Below the pieces are notes generated by a model. That model searched no databases. It was not told the origin of the DNA and saw nothing but the letters and a program-made list of their open reading frames with translations. From an uncultured Muribaculaceae bacterium (GTDB lineage: Bacteria > Bacteroidota > Bacteroidia > Bacteroidales > Muribaculaceae): 64,000 bases of DNA. This document shows, piece after piece, positions 35,078 to 44,782 of the stretch; the first letter of the stretch is position 1, and each line of letters starts with the position of its first letter. A program made the position numbers and the translations under genes. The stretch lies in the NCBI GenBank assembly GCA_910579035.1, contig CAJTSR010000011.1, forward strand, positions 20,437-84,436, in the 5' to 3' direction.

Positions 35078-36382
35078 ATGAACTACGCTCCCCTACAAGG
35101 AATCAAGGTTGTCGACTTCACCGCAGTGCAGTCCGGCCCGTCGTGTACCCAGCTTTTAGCATGGCTTGGCGCCGAAGTAATAAAGATAGAACGCCCCGGC
35201 ATGGGCGATGCCACCCGCAAGGAACTTCAGTTCGACCCTAACGAGCCGAGCTACTACTTCCTGCAGCTGAACTCCGACAAAAAATCAATAACTCTCGACG
35301 CCGCCACACCCGACGGCAAGGAAATCCTCACCAAGCTGATTCAGGGCTGCGATATATTCGTGGAAAACCTGCACCCGGGAGCTATGGAAAAACTCGGATT
35401 CGGCTGGGAGGTTGTACACAAACTCAACCCGAGGTGCATATACGGCACAATCAAAGGCTTTCCTCTAAGCTCGCGCTTTGCCGACCTCAAAGCCTATGAG
35501 CCAATAGCCCAGGTAACAGCCGGAGCTGCGTCCACCACCGGCTGGTGGGAGGGCGACAACGCTGTTCCGTCACAGAGCGGAGCCGCCCTTGGCGATTCCA
35601 ACACCGGCATGCACCTCACCATAGGTCTGCTTGCCGCGCTCCAGCAGAGAGCAAGAACCGGCGAGGGCGTATACGTGTACCAGTCGATGCACAACGCCTG
35701 CCTTAACCTCTGCCGTGTCAAGACCCGCGACCAGCTTATGCTTGACCGCATCGGGTACCTCACCCAGTACCCGCAGTACCCCGACACAAAGTTCGGTGAC
35801 TTCGTGCCCCGCTCCGGCAATCAGGAGGGTTCGGGCGTGCTTGGCTGGACTTACAAGTGCAAAGACTGGGAAACCGACCCCAACGCATATGTATACATCA
35901 TTCTGCAGCGTGATGCCAAAAACTTCGGAAAAGCATGTCAGGCTATGGGATTTGAAGACTGGGTTACCAACCCGGATTTCAATACTGCCGATGCCCGCGA
36001 CCGCCACAAACAGGCAATCTACGCCCGCATACAGCAATGGTGTATCGACAAGGACAAATTCGATGTACTAAAACTGCTCGCGCCTTACGGTGTGCCGTGC
36101 GCCCCCGTGCTGTCAACCAAGGAAATAATGACCGACGAATCGCTTTACGACGGCAACACCCTCGTGAAAATCGACCAAGGCGGCACAATCGGCGAGTTCG
36201 TGACTGTCGGAGTGCCCTTCACCCTGTCGAACTACCAGCCTTCTTACGGCCCGTGCCCCACCCTCGGCGGCAATACCGAGGAAGTACTCTCTGCTCTCGG
36301 CTACACGGCCGAACAGCAGGCACAGTTCAAAGCCAACGGAACCACCGACGTGGTAACGAAGCCCGAAGCTCCGGCGAAATAA
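35078..36382 (+). CDS. frc: Formyl-CoA:oxalate CoA-transferase
   Basis: This 434-residue class III CoA-transferase swaps CoA from formyl-CoA to oxalate. It matches Frc along its length: GIKVVDFTAVQSGPSCTQLLAWLGAEVIKIE, NLHPGAMEKLGFGWE, and the catalytic aspartate D173 in LGDSNTGMHL. The glycine-loop region is PRSGNQEGSGVLGW, varying from the GGGG of the Oxalobacter enzyme. It precedes the decarboxylase gene by 19 bases, so the two proteins form the catalytic cycle: oxalate to oxalyl-CoA, then to formyl-CoA and CO2. Confidence 0.93.
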   Translation: MNYAPLQGIKVVDFTAVQSGPSCTQLLAWLGAEVIKIERPGMGDATRKELQFDPNEPSYYFLQLNSDKKSITLDAATPDGKEILTKLIQGCDIFVENLHPGAMEKLGFGWEVVHKLNPRCIYGTIKGFPLSSRFADLKAYEPIAQVTAGAASTTGWWEGDNAVPSQSGAALGDSNTGMHLTIGLLAALQQRARTGEGVYVYQSMHNACLNLCRVKTRDQLMLDRIGYLTQYPQYPDTKFGDFVPRSGNQEGSGVLGWTYKCKDWETDPNAYVYIILQRDAKNFGKACQAMGFEDWVTNPDFNTADARDRHKQAIYARIQQWCIDKDKFDVLKLLAPYGVPCAPVLSTKEIMTDESLYDGNTLVKIDQGGTIGEFVTVGVPFTLSNYQPSYGPCPTLGGNTEEVLSALGYTAEQQAQFKANGTTDVVTKPEAPAK

Positions 36383-36401
36383 CCATTAAACAACGAAAAA
36401 A

Positions 36402-38144
36402 ATGACAACACAAACACCCTCAACAACCACGCCTCAGGCACCGTCCTACCCGCAGCAAGTGACAGGTATGGATATTCTGGTGCGCGCGTTGGGCATGGTA
36501 GGCATCGACACGATGTACGGCCTTGTGGGTATACCTGTCACCGAACTTGCCTACATAGCCCAAGGACGCGGCATACGCTTCATAAGCTTCCGCCACGAAC
36601 AGCAGGCAGGCATGGCCGCCGCCACCCATGGCTACGTGACAGGCAAGCCGGGAGTGCTCCTCACGGTATCGTCGCTCGGCTTCCTGAACGGACTTACCGC
36701 AACGGCCAACGCCACGGTCAACTGCTACCCGATGATTCAGATCAGCGGATCGAGCGTGCGCGAACCGATCGACCTGCTCCAAGGCACATACGAAGGACTC
36801 GACCAGCTCAGCATAGCCAAGCCCCTCGTCAAAGCCGCATACCGCGTCAACAAGCCCGAGGACATACCCACGGCTGTGGTACGCGCATACCGCGCCGCAA
36901 TATCAGGACGTCCCGGCGGCGTGTATCTCGATGTAACAACACCCTGCCTTGGTGCGATAATGAATGCTGAAGATGCCGAAAAGCTCTTCTATTCGCCTGT
37001 AGACCTGTGCCCGGCAATGCCGCCTGCACCCGGCGCCATAGAGCGCGCCGTGGCTCTGCTCGCATCAGCAAAGAAACCGGCAATCGTGATAGGCAAGGGC
37101 GCGGCGTATGCCCGCGTCGAAGAGCAGCTCAAAACACTCGTTGACAAAACCGGCATACCCTACTACCCGATGTCCATGGCGAAAGGCGTCCTTCCTGACA
37201 ACGGACCTCTCAGTGCCATCTCGTGCCGCTCCACCATCATGGCCGAAGCCGACGTGGTGATACTCGCCGGAGCACGCCTCAACTGGCTGCTGTCGCGAGG
37301 ACACGGCAAATGGAGCCAGAACACCAAGTTTATACAGCTCGACATATCGCCGGAGGAAATCGACTGCAACCGTCCGATTGCGGCACCGGTGGTAGGCGAC
37401 CTCGCAAGCTCTCTCGAAGCGCTCACCGAAGGCATAGCGAGAGCCGGTATGAATATGGACCCCACATGGGTACCCGGACTCCAGAAAGAAAGCGAAGCTA
37501 AGAACGCCAAGTTCAAAGGCCGTCTTGCCGACAATTCCTCGGCAATGCCTATGAACCACTGGACGGCTCTCGGCGCCATAAAGCCCGTTTTGGAATCAAA
37601 TCCTGACGTGATACTCGTCAACGAAGGAGCCAACACCCTCGACGACACCCGCGACAGCATCGATATGTCGCTCCCGCGCCACCGTATCGACTGTGCCACA
37701 TGGGCAATCATGGGTATGGGCATGGGCTCTGCCATAGGCGCCGCCGTAGCTACGGGAAAAAGCGTCGTGGCAATCGAAGGCGACAGTGCCTTTGGCTTCT
37801 CAGGTATGGATTTCTCCACCATATGCCGCTTCAAGCTGCCCGTGACAGTGGTGATATTCAACAACGGAGGCATATACAACGGCATAGGGGTGAACATGGG
37901 AACCGACGGCGATCCCGCTCCCACCACCCTCGATGTACGCGCCCGATATGACAAGTTGGGCGATGCCTTCGGAGCCGCCACGTACTATGTGACCACCCCT
38001 CAGGAACTGACTGACGCGCTCACAAAGGCCATAGCGTCTAAAGCGCCCGCTCTCATCGATGTGCAGCTCGGAGCCGATTCAGGCAAGGAATCCGGCCACA
38101 TCGGCTACCTCAACCCGACGCCCCTCGAAAACATAACCGTATAG
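36402..38144 (+). CDS. oxc: Oxalyl-CoA decarboxylase
   Basis: This 580-residue TPP enzyme decarboxylates oxalyl-CoA to formyl-CoA. The N-terminal domain has MYGLVGIPVTELA and the TPP-activating glutamate E66 (FISFRHEQQAG). The middle domain is a nucleotide-type Rossmann fold (ADVVILAGARLNWLL). The C-terminal domain binds TPP diphosphate and metal (IEGDSAFGFSGMD ... VVIFNNGG). Length and motif order fit Oxc rather than acetolactate synthase. It shares an operon with frc and is followed by a strong terminator. The step consumes a proton, which can support energy gain when coupled to transport. Confidence 0.94.
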   Translation: MTTQTPSTTTPQAPSYPQQVTGMDILVRALGMVGIDTMYGLVGIPVTELAYIAQGRGIRFISFRHEQQAGMAAATHGYVTGKPGVLLTVSSLGFLNGLTATANATVNCYPMIQISGSSVREPIDLLQGTYEGLDQLSIAKPLVKAAYRVNKPEDIPTAVVRAYRAAISGRPGGVYLDVTTPCLGAIMNAEDAEKLFYSPVDLCPAMPPAPGAIERAVALLASAKKPAIVIGKGAAYARVEEQLKTLVDKTGIPYYPMSMAKGVLPDNGPLSAISCRSTIMAEADVVILAGARLNWLLSRGHGKWSQNTKFIQLDISPEEIDCNRPIAAPVVGDLASSLEALTEGIARAGMNMDPTWVPGLQKESEAKNAKFKGRLADNSSAMPMNHWTALGAIKPVLESNPDVILVNEGANTLDDTRDSIDMSLPRHRIDCATWAIMGMGMGSAIGAAVATGKSVVAIEGDSAFGFSGMDFSTICRFKLPVTVVIFNNGGIYNGIGVNMGTDGDPAPTTLDVRARYDKLGDAFGAATYYVTTPQELTDALTKAIASKAPALIDVQLGADSGKESGHIGYLNPTPLENITV

Positions 38145-38159
38145 CGTAGGACATTCTAC

Positions 38160-38220
38160 AGCTGCGACGCCGAAAGGCGCCCGCCAACGGGCCGCCCCCG
38201 GCGCCGCAGCTTTTCTTTTT
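38160..38220 (+). terminator. Intrinsic terminator after oxc
   Basis: The arms at 38160-38172 and 38199-38211 match at 12 of 13 positions. They enclose a GC-rich internal region and are followed by TTTTCTTTTTT. Confidence 0.85.
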
Positions 38221-38243
38221 TATCACCTTCTATCAGTTTATTT

Positions 38244-39218
38244 ATGCTTCACATCATTCTCTACGCCATAGTCCCGATATTCGTAATAATGGCATTGGGA
38301 TATTATTCGGGCAAGTCGGGCGCGTTTTCCGGCAACGAAGCACGCGTTTTCAACAAGCTGGTGCTTAACTACGCCCTCCCGGCAGCCTTGTTCGTGTCAA
38401 TCATCAAGGCCAACCGCGCAATGCTCGCTGTCGATATCAAACTTACCATAGTGTCGTTCGTGGTACTGATGGCCTGTTTCTTCCTCGTTTACTTTGTATT
38501 CAAGTACCTCTACAAAGACACCACTTCCGAAGCTGCCATTTCGGCTCTTATCAGCGGCTCTCCCACAATCGGCTTTCTCGGGTTCGCCGTGCTGCAGCCT
38601 ATTTTCGGCACCTCTGCCGCTGTGGGCCTCGTTATAGCTATCGTTGCCATCGAGGTTAACGCCCTCGGCATTCCTATCGGTCTAAGCCTCCTCAACGCCG
38701 GCGACGCCGCCAAGGCCGCGGCCGAGAACGGAGGCAAGAAGCCAAGCGCATGGAAGCCGGTGCTGCAAGCCCTCGAACAACCTGTTGCATGGGCGCCCAT
38801 ACTCGCTGTAATCCTCGTGCTCTGCGGCCTCAAATGGCCGACTTGGCTCGATCCGTCCTTCACCCTCATTGCCGGAGCAAACGCCTCTGTCGCCGTGTTC
38901 GCAGCCGGTATCACGCTCTCCTCAGTCAAAATCACGTTCAACAGCCAGGTTTTCATGGGTTCGTTCCTGAAACTCGTCATTATGCCACTGGCCATACTCG
39001 CCGTCGGCCTGATGGTGCATATGGATCCTCTCAACCTAAAGATGCTCGTTGTCTGCGCCGCCCTGCCTCCGGCATTTTCCGGCATTATCATAGCGAGCCG
39101 CTACAACTGCTATGTGGCAACCGGCACATCGTCGCTCGCGCTCAGCACACTGCTCTTTATGGGCGCATGCCCCCTGTGGATATGGCTTACCGACGTGGCT
39201 CTGAAAATGTTCGCATAA
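38244..39218 (+). CDS. AEC (auxin efflux carrier) family transporter
   Basis: This 324-residue membrane protein has two blocks of about five helices with a polar central loop (residues ~150-175), as in AEC carriers. NKLVLNYALPAALFVSI and SGSPTIGFLGFAVL are conserved family stretches. E. coli has the same gene set: frc (yfdW), oxc (yfdU) and the AEC carrier yfdV. So a role in moving oxalate, formate or a related acid is likely but not proven. It follows oxc across a terminator, so read-through or an internal promoter would be needed for co-expression. Confidence 0.83.
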   Translation: MLHIILYAIVPIFVIMALGYYSGKSGAFSGNEARVFNKLVLNYALPAALFVSIIKANRAMLAVDIKLTIVSFVVLMACFFLVYFVFKYLYKDTTSEAAISALISGSPTIGFLGFAVLQPIFGTSAAVGLVIAIVAIEVNALGIPIGLSLLNAGDAAKAAAENGGKKPSAWKPVLQALEQPVAWAPILAVILVLCGLKWPTWLDPSFTLIAGANASVAVFAAGITLSSVKITFNSQVFMGSFLKLVIMPLAILAVGLMVHMDPLNLKMLVVCAALPPAFSGIIIASRYNCYVATGTSSLALSTLLFMGACPLWIWLTDVALKMFA

Positions 39219-39238
39219 AATCCCACATAATTTTCCCC

Positions 39239-39270
39239 AAAGCGTTCGGGACAGTCCGAACGCTTTTTTT
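39239..39270 (+). terminator. Intrinsic terminator after the AEC gene
   Basis: A perfect 10-bp stem AAGCGTTCGG/CCGAACGCTT (39240-39249, 39256-39265), hexamer loop GACAGT, and a T run through 39270 end the oxalate locus. Confidence 0.9.
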
Positions 39271-39278
39271 GCTGTCTT

Positions 39279-39310
39279 TTTGTATCTTACATCAATTTGT
39301 GCTATTTTTG
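39279..39310 (+). promoter_or_regulatory. Promoter of the amylase gene
   Basis: TTTG (39279-39282) and TATTTTTG (39303-39310) are 20 bases apart. The ATG lies 60 bases further down. Confidence 0.65.
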
Positions 39311-39370
39311 CAGCAGAGAGGCGCGAAGCCGCTCCGATATATCATACTTACACCTTTTAACTAACTATCA

Positions 39371-42163
39371 ATGAAAAGATTCTATCTTTTACTTGTAGCC
39401 GCTGTGCTTTTTGCGGCCTTACCGGCCAACGCACTGCTTGTTGACACCAGCCCTACTCCGCTTCAGGAAGCGAGTACCGACGTGGTGCTTACTTACAATG
39501 CCGCATCTCCGCTCGGCAACGGAGCATTGAAAAACCTCACACCTTCGATCGATGTGTACGCCCATATCGGAGTAATCACATCTAAAAGTACCGGCACAAG
39601 CGACTGGAAGTATGTGGTCACCCCCTGGCCCGAATCAGGCAACAGCCAGACCGCCAATACCGAAAAGAACCGTCTTAAATTCGTATCGCCAAACAAATAC
39701 ACCCTGTCGATAGGCGACATACGCACATACTTCGGAATCAAAGACGCGTCAGAAACGGTGAAATACATCGCCGTGGTATTCCGCACTGCCGACGGCTCGA
39801 AACAAGGCAAGACAGCCAACGGCTCCGACATACTCATACCCGTGCTCGAGCAGGGCTTCCAGATTGATTTTACCTGCGATTCCCAGAAACTGGTGATATC
39901 TTCTCCGACAAAAATGACCTTCACCGTCAACGCGACGGCTGCGGCACAGCTATCAATCAGCGTCAATGGCGCGACAATAGCATCAGCCTCCGACAAGACC
40001 ACCCTGACGGCCGAGCATACCTTCACCGCAAACGGGACATACAATGTCGAAGCCAAAGGCACATACAACGGCCAGACCCGCACACAAAGCATCGAAGTAG
40101 CATATCCCGGCCAGTCCGTGCAGCAGGATTACCCCGGCGGAATACCCCGTATGGGCGCTGTAAGGAACGACGACGGCTCTGTGACGTTCTGCATGGCAGC
40201 ACCAAGAAAAAGGAGCGTGGTGATAGTGCCGTCCTGGGACGATTACCACGTATACTCCGACAACCTTATGAAATATCAGGACTATGAGGGCAACCGCTAT
40301 TTCTGGATAACTGTCGAAGGCCTTGAGAATGACAAATGGTACCCGTACTACTATATTGTCGACGATACCTACAACGTGGCCGACCCCTATGCCAATCTCG
40401 TGCTCGACTGCTACAACGACCAATACATACCCTCCTCCGTATGGCCCGATATGCCGCAGTACCCGTCGGACAAAGTTAGCGGCACCATGCTTGCCGTGTA
40501 TCGCCACGATACCGATAGCTACAAGTTCTCATCGTTCGACATACCCGACCACTCCAACCTCGTGATTTACGAGATGCTCTTCCGCGACTTCACCGGCTCC
40601 GACGGCATAGCAGCAGGCAACGGCACCGTTCGCCAAGCCATCGAAAAGATTCCATACATCAAAGAGCTCGGGTTCAATGCCGTGGAACTGATGCCCATCA
40701 TGGAATTTAACGGCAACAACTCCTGGGGCTACAACACCAACTTCTATATGGCACCCGACAAGGCATACGGCTCGCCGACCGACTACAAAGACTTTATCGA
40801 GGAATGCCACCGCAACGGCATCGCCGTGATACTCGACATAGTGTTCAACCAGAGCGACGGGCTTCACCCGTGGTACCAGATGTATTCCATCAGCTCCAAT
40901 CCTTTCTACAACCAGACCGCGCCCCACGAATACTCCGTGCTCAACGACTGGAACCAAGGCAACCCGCTGGTGCAGCAGCAATGGACCGACGCACTCAAAT
41001 ACTGGCTCACTGAATACAATGTCGACGGTTTCCGCTTTGACCTCGTAAAAGGACTTGGCGACAACGACAGCTACACCATAGCCGGAGGAACCGAGCAATA
41101 CAACCAAAGCCGTGTCGACCGAATGAAACGCCTGCACGCAGTTATTAAAAGCGTCAAACCCGACGGCATACACATCAACGAAGACCTTGCCGGAAGCAAG
41201 GAAGAAACAGCCCTCGGCGAAGACGGCCAGATGCAGTGGGCCAATATAAACGATGCCTCGAGCCAGTTTACAATGGGCTGGGACGACGGCAACAACGACA
41301 TCAGGCGCTTCCTCGCCACTGACGACGGCGGCCGTCCGTGGGCCTCGACAATATCCTATGCCGAAAGTCACGACGAGCAGCGAATGGCATACAAAAACGC
41401 CCAATGGGGTGTAGACGCGGTAAAGAACGAAAGCACCGACAACTACAAGCGCCTTGGCTCGCTTGCCGTGCAGATGCTTCTTACGCCCGGCCCGAAAATG
41501 GTATGGCAGTTCGGCGAGCTCGGAAACAACCAGAACACCAAGAAAGACGACGGCGACAACAACACCGACCCCAAAATCGTAGACTGGAGCGCATGGCTGG
41601 CTGATAACGATCGCACCTACCTGATGCAGACATATGCCGCTGCCATCAAACTGCGCACAGCCAACCCAGAGCTATTCTCTAAAGAAGCTACATTCACAGC
41701 ATCGAACCTCAATGCCAAGTTCAACCTGCCTCGCCATATGCGCCTTGCAAACGGCGACAAAGAGATAATAGCATTTATCAACCCGGCCATAAACGGCGAC
41801 CCCCTCGCAGTAAGCGTGCCCGCCACCAAGATGAATACCTCCAACGCCCGGCTCGTATGGGCATCGCCCGGCTTCACGCCCTCTGTGACAGCCTCCGGAA
41901 GCAACCTCAGCGTATCCGTGCCGCCTCATTCATTTGCCATATACGCCACCGACAACACTCCTCTCAGCGGCATCGACGAAGTGTGGAACGAACGCGGCGA
42001 TGTAACCGTTATCGGCAGCAACGGCTGCATATCCATAATCGGAGAATACGACACAGCAACGGCCTACGACATCAGTGGCCGCGCCATGCCCTCTCTCGAA
42101 GTACCCTCCGGCATCTACATCGTAATTGTCGACGGCCACAGCTACAAAGTAGCCGTCCACTAA
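39371..42163 (+). CDS. Secreted alpha-amylase (GH13) with C-terminal sorting-like domain
   Basis: This 930-residue protein has a signal peptide (first ~21 residues) and N-terminal beta-sandwich modules (~25-255). A glycogen-enzyme-type early-set module (~256-380) precedes the GH13 barrel (~395-800). The nucleophile D557 is in VDGFRFDLVKG, the acid E604 in HINEDLAG, and the transition-state aspartate D668 in ESHDEQ. The last ~65 residues (YDISGRAMP..VPSGIYIVIVDGHSYKVAV) resemble a type IX sorting domain. It likely cleaves starch or glycogen outside the cell. No SusC/D pair is adjacent. Confidence 0.9.
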   Translation: MKRFYLLLVAAVLFAALPANALLVDTSPTPLQEASTDVVLTYNAASPLGNGALKNLTPSIDVYAHIGVITSKSTGTSDWKYVVTPWPESGNSQTANTEKNRLKFVSPNKYTLSIGDIRTYFGIKDASETVKYIAVVFRTADGSKQGKTANGSDILIPVLEQGFQIDFTCDSQKLVISSPTKMTFTVNATAAAQLSISVNGATIASASDKTTLTAEHTFTANGTYNVEAKGTYNGQTRTQSIEVAYPGQSVQQDYPGGIPRMGAVRNDDGSVTFCMAAPRKRSVVIVPSWDDYHVYSDNLMKYQDYEGNRYFWITVEGLENDKWYPYYYIVDDTYNVADPYANLVLDCYNDQYIPSSVWPDMPQYPSDKVSGTMLAVYRHDTDSYKFSSFDIPDHSNLVIYEMLFRDFTGSDGIAAGNGTVRQAIEKIPYIKELGFNAVELMPIMEFNGNNSWGYNTNFYMAPDKAYGSPTDYKDFIEECHRNGIAVILDIVFNQSDGLHPWYQMYSISSNPFYNQTAPHEYSVLNDWNQGNPLVQQQWTDALKYWLTEYNVDGFRFDLVKGLGDNDSYTIAGGTEQYNQSRVDRMKRLHAVIKSVKPDGIHINEDLAGSKEETALGEDGQMQWANINDASSQFTMGWDDGNNDIRRFLATDDGGRPWASTISYAESHDEQRMAYKNAQWGVDAVKNESTDNYKRLGSLAVQMLLTPGPKMVWQFGELGNNQNTKKDDGDNNTDPKIVDWSAWLADNDRTYLMQTYAAAIKLRTANPELFSKEATFTASNLNAKFNLPRHMRLANGDKEIIAFINPAINGDPLAVSVPATKMNTSNARLVWASPGFTPSVTASGSNLSVSVPPHSFAIYATDNTPLSGIDEVWNERGDVTVIGSNGCISIIGEYDTATAYDISGRAMPSLEVPSGIYIVIVDGHSYKVAVH

Positions 42164-42186
42164 CAACCACTGTTTAGACCCAACTT

Positions 42187-42226
42187 TACGGCCTTAGAGA
42201 GGTTGAATAACCTCTCTAAGGCCGTA
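42187..42226. terminator. Bidirectional terminator between amylase and TonB receptor genes
   Basis: A perfect 18-bp hairpin (42187-42204, 42209-42226, loop GAAT) lies between two convergent genes and is followed on the plus strand by five T. Confidence 0.85.
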
Positions 42227-42236
42227 TTTTTACCAT

Positions 42237-44546
42237 CTAAAACCGTGATTTTTCAGAGTTGCCGGCGCCTGTGCCACGGTAACGGTCGCGGGTCGTGTTG
42301 AAGCGGTACTGGAGAGTTAGCATCGCTGAGCGTCCGGGAGAGTAATTCCTCTGAACTATCTGAACTGCGTCATTATACATCATCGCATCTTTTTGCGAGG
42401 TATTGAACAAGTCCTTTGCCTCGAGAGTCACGCTGAGTGCGTTGTTGAAGAATCCTTTGTATATCTTGGCATTCACATACCAGGGTGTATTGGAGAGCTT
42501 CATATTGTTGTCCCATGCCGGGGTCATCAGTTGCGCATCCACGTTCAGCCAAATGTCGAAAGGAAGATGCACGGCATTCTGCCACTGGACGAGATAGCCG
42601 GGAGTATTCATCTTCATAAGGTTACCGTTTACAGGCAGAGTCAACCATTGCTTCATCATGCCGACATTGACTCGCGGTTGCCATACCCCGACCTTGAACT
42701 GGCCTCCCACGAAAGCCTGAAAGTAATGGCGGTGGTCGAGATTAGCCGTTCTGATGATGGTGGCCTCGCCGTCGCTGCCGTATGGTTCGGTGATGTGGTA
42801 CACACCGTCTTTGAAGTAGGTGTACGACAGCTGGGCGAAAAATTGACGCCATTGTGCCATATATTCTACTGTCTGCATTTTTGTCGGCTTCAAATAGGGA
42901 TTTCCGGTTTCAAAAGTAAGACGGTTAATATAGCTCACGGCACCATCGAGTTGGCCGTAACCCGGTCGAACGGTCTTTCCTGAGTAGTTAAGGCCCATAC
43001 GCACCCGGCCAATTTGCGTTGCGACATTAAGCGACGGAAAGAGATTGTCATACGTCTTACTCTGGCCGTCACGGAGCTGCCCCATATCGTAATAATCGAA
43101 TTTCACGTGCTCGTAGCGCAGTCCGACTCCGATATTGAAGCGCCCGAATTGCTGCGCCATCTGCACAAAGGCAGCTATACTGCTTTCGTCCACTCTGTTG
43201 TCGGAAGCAGGAACTTCGGGAATATTGGCTGAAAAGAGATTTGTGGTGTGGGTATTTGTGTATTCCTCGCCAACCTGTATCTTTCCTCTCCAAATAGGAT
43301 GGCTTACCACTAATTTTTCGGCGAACATACGGTTGTGATTGGTAGACACGGTGCTGACAACACGATCTTCTCCCATTTCGCTGCATTCGTCGCTGAATGA
43401 GAACTCCTTGCTTTTATACCACAGGTAATCCGCATTAAAATCGATAGAAAACTCGCCCAACAGCCCGCTATAGTAAAGGTTGGCATAATGTCGCGGCAAA
43501 GCTGTGGATTTGTTGTTGACATCGGAATTATAACGGTCCTGCAAATTGCCGTTCTGCCAAACCTCGCTTGGAATAGCCCCTAAGATGTGATGCCTGTTCC
43601 AACTGTTCTGATAATATGCACCGATACTGTGCTTGTCGTTAAACATATATGAAAAACCGATTTTCCCGGTCATATCATTATAAGATTGTTTGCCAATAGT
43701 ACGAAGCGTCTGATTGTAAGTACCCTTGGTTGTCGTAGTGGTCATTTCATTAGAACGATCTTCACGATTATAGCCGTACCACCAACCATAGTTGGCGAAC
43801 AGTTCAAGTCCGCTGGTACGATACTTGAAATCAATGGTGTTTCCTGTGCGGAAATAATGCTGAAAGCCGTTGTCGCTACGGAATGTTCCGCTGAATCCGT
43901 CGCCTTTCGGAGGCTTGGCACGTATCAGGATAACCGATTTTACATTTGCCGCATACGCCGCACCGGGATTGGTAATCACAGATACGTTTTTCATATCCTG
44001 TGAATTGAGTTGGGCGAGTTCCTGAATGTCGTTTACCTTGCGCCCGTTGATGTAGATTTCGGGCGATCCTTTGCCAAAGACTTCCAATGTACCTCCGTTG
44101 TCAACCACCATCGGCACACGCGCCAGCACATCGTTGGCAGTTCCGGCGATGGCAAGCGAGCTGCCTTCGATTTCGGTGACAAGCGCATTGCCTTTCATTA
44201 TGGTAGACGGGCGAGTAGCTTTGACTACTATTTCACCGAGTTGCACGGTTGAAGGAGCGAGTCTTATTATTCCCATATTGCCGGAAGGCGGAACTGTTGC
44301 GACATAAGTTTCATATCCGACAAATGATACTTTGCACGTAAGATTGCCGTTGATTTCGGCGTCGATGGAAAATACGCCGTTTGGGTCGGTTACCGAACCT
44401 GTCACATAGGCGGAGTCGCGGTACAACACAACGTTTACATAGTCGAGCGGCGATTCATTTTCTCCAACGACTCTTCCTGTTATCTCCCTGCAAAAAGCCG
44501 TGGCCACTGCTGAGATGACTATTAGAAGCGCAATAATCTGTTTCAT
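42237..44546 (-). CDS. TonB-dependent outer-membrane receptor
   Basis: This 769-residue receptor has a signal peptide (MKQIIALLIVISAVATAFC) and a carboxypeptidase-regulatory-like domain (about 20-105; ITGRVVGENESPLDYVNVVLY, KVSFVGYET). The plug (~110-210) has LARVPMVVDNGGTLEVFGKGSPEIYINGRKV. A barrel follows, ending SAMLTLQYRFNTTRDRYRG. It belongs to the OMP_b-brl_3 type rather than classical SusC, and no SusD gene is present. A promoter matching the phylum consensus lies upstream. The gene before it encodes a membrane-anchored LuxR-type regulator, a likely controller. Confidence 0.85.
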   Translation of the reverse strand: MKQIIALLIVISAVATAFCREITGRVVGENESPLDYVNVVLYRDSAYVTGSVTDPNGVFSIDAEINGNLTCKVSFVGYETYVATVPPSGNMGIIRLAPSTVQLGEIVVKATRPSTIMKGNALVTEIEGSSLAIAGTANDVLARVPMVVDNGGTLEVFGKGSPEIYINGRKVNDIQELAQLNSQDMKNVSVITNPGAAYAANVKSVILIRAKPPKGDGFSGTFRSDNGFQHYFRTGNTIDFKYRTSGLELFANYGWWYGYNREDRSNEMTTTTTKGTYNQTLRTIGKQSYNDMTGKIGFSYMFNDKHSIGAYYQNSWNRHHILGAIPSEVWQNGNLQDRYNSDVNNKSTALPRHYANLYYSGLLGEFSIDFNADYLWYKSKEFSFSDECSEMGEDRVVSTVSTNHNRMFAEKLVVSHPIWRGKIQVGEEYTNTHTTNLFSANIPEVPASDNRVDESSIAAFVQMAQQFGRFNIGVGLRYEHVKFDYYDMGQLRDGQSKTYDNLFPSLNVATQIGRVRMGLNYSGKTVRPGYGQLDGAVSYINRLTFETGNPYLKPTKMQTVEYMAQWRQFFAQLSYTYFKDGVYHITEPYGSDGEATIIRTANLDHRHYFQAFVGGQFKVGVWQPRVNVGMMKQWLTLPVNGNLMKMNTPGYLVQWQNAVHLPFDIWLNVDAQLMTPAWDNNMKLSNTPWYVNAKIYKGFFNNALSVTLEAKDLFNTSQKDAMMYNDAVQIVQRNYSPGRSAMLTLQYRFNTTRDRYRGTGAGNSEKSRF

Positions 44547-44653
44547 ATTAAGTATTATTTATCGTATTGTAAGTTCAATCTTGTTGGCGTTTGATGTGGT
44601 AAGCTCAGGAATACCCACATATTCCACATCAGCTTTTTAATGATTTGTTGATG

Positions 44654-44686
44654 CAAAATTATGTCTGAAAGGATTTTAATTCCAAA
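44654..44686 (-). promoter_or_regulatory. Promoter of the TonB receptor gene
   Basis: Read on the minus strand, a TTTG-like -33 (44683-44686) and TAATTTTG (44654-44661) are 21 bases apart. An inverted repeat and a pair of direct repeats lie just upstream (44691-44759). Confidence 0.6.
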
Positions 44687-44690
44687 TACG

Positions 44691-44759
44691 AAAGTCTTAA
44701 TATGCAAGATGCAACCAACTGATTATCAGCGGTTGCATCTTTTAAAAGTCTTAATACGC
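44691..44759. repeat. Direct repeats flanking a hairpin upstream of the TonB receptor
   Basis: AAAGTCTTAATATGC (44691-44705) recurs as AAAGTCTTAATACGC (44745-44759). Between them an 11-bp inverted repeat AAGATGCAACC/GGTTGCATCTT (44706-44716, 44731-44741) can form a hairpin. It lies between the regulator stop and the receptor promoter, so it may end the regulator transcript or be the regulator's binding site. Confidence 0.5.
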
Positions 44760-44782
44760 CGTAGCGCGGTCTTATCCGTGGC

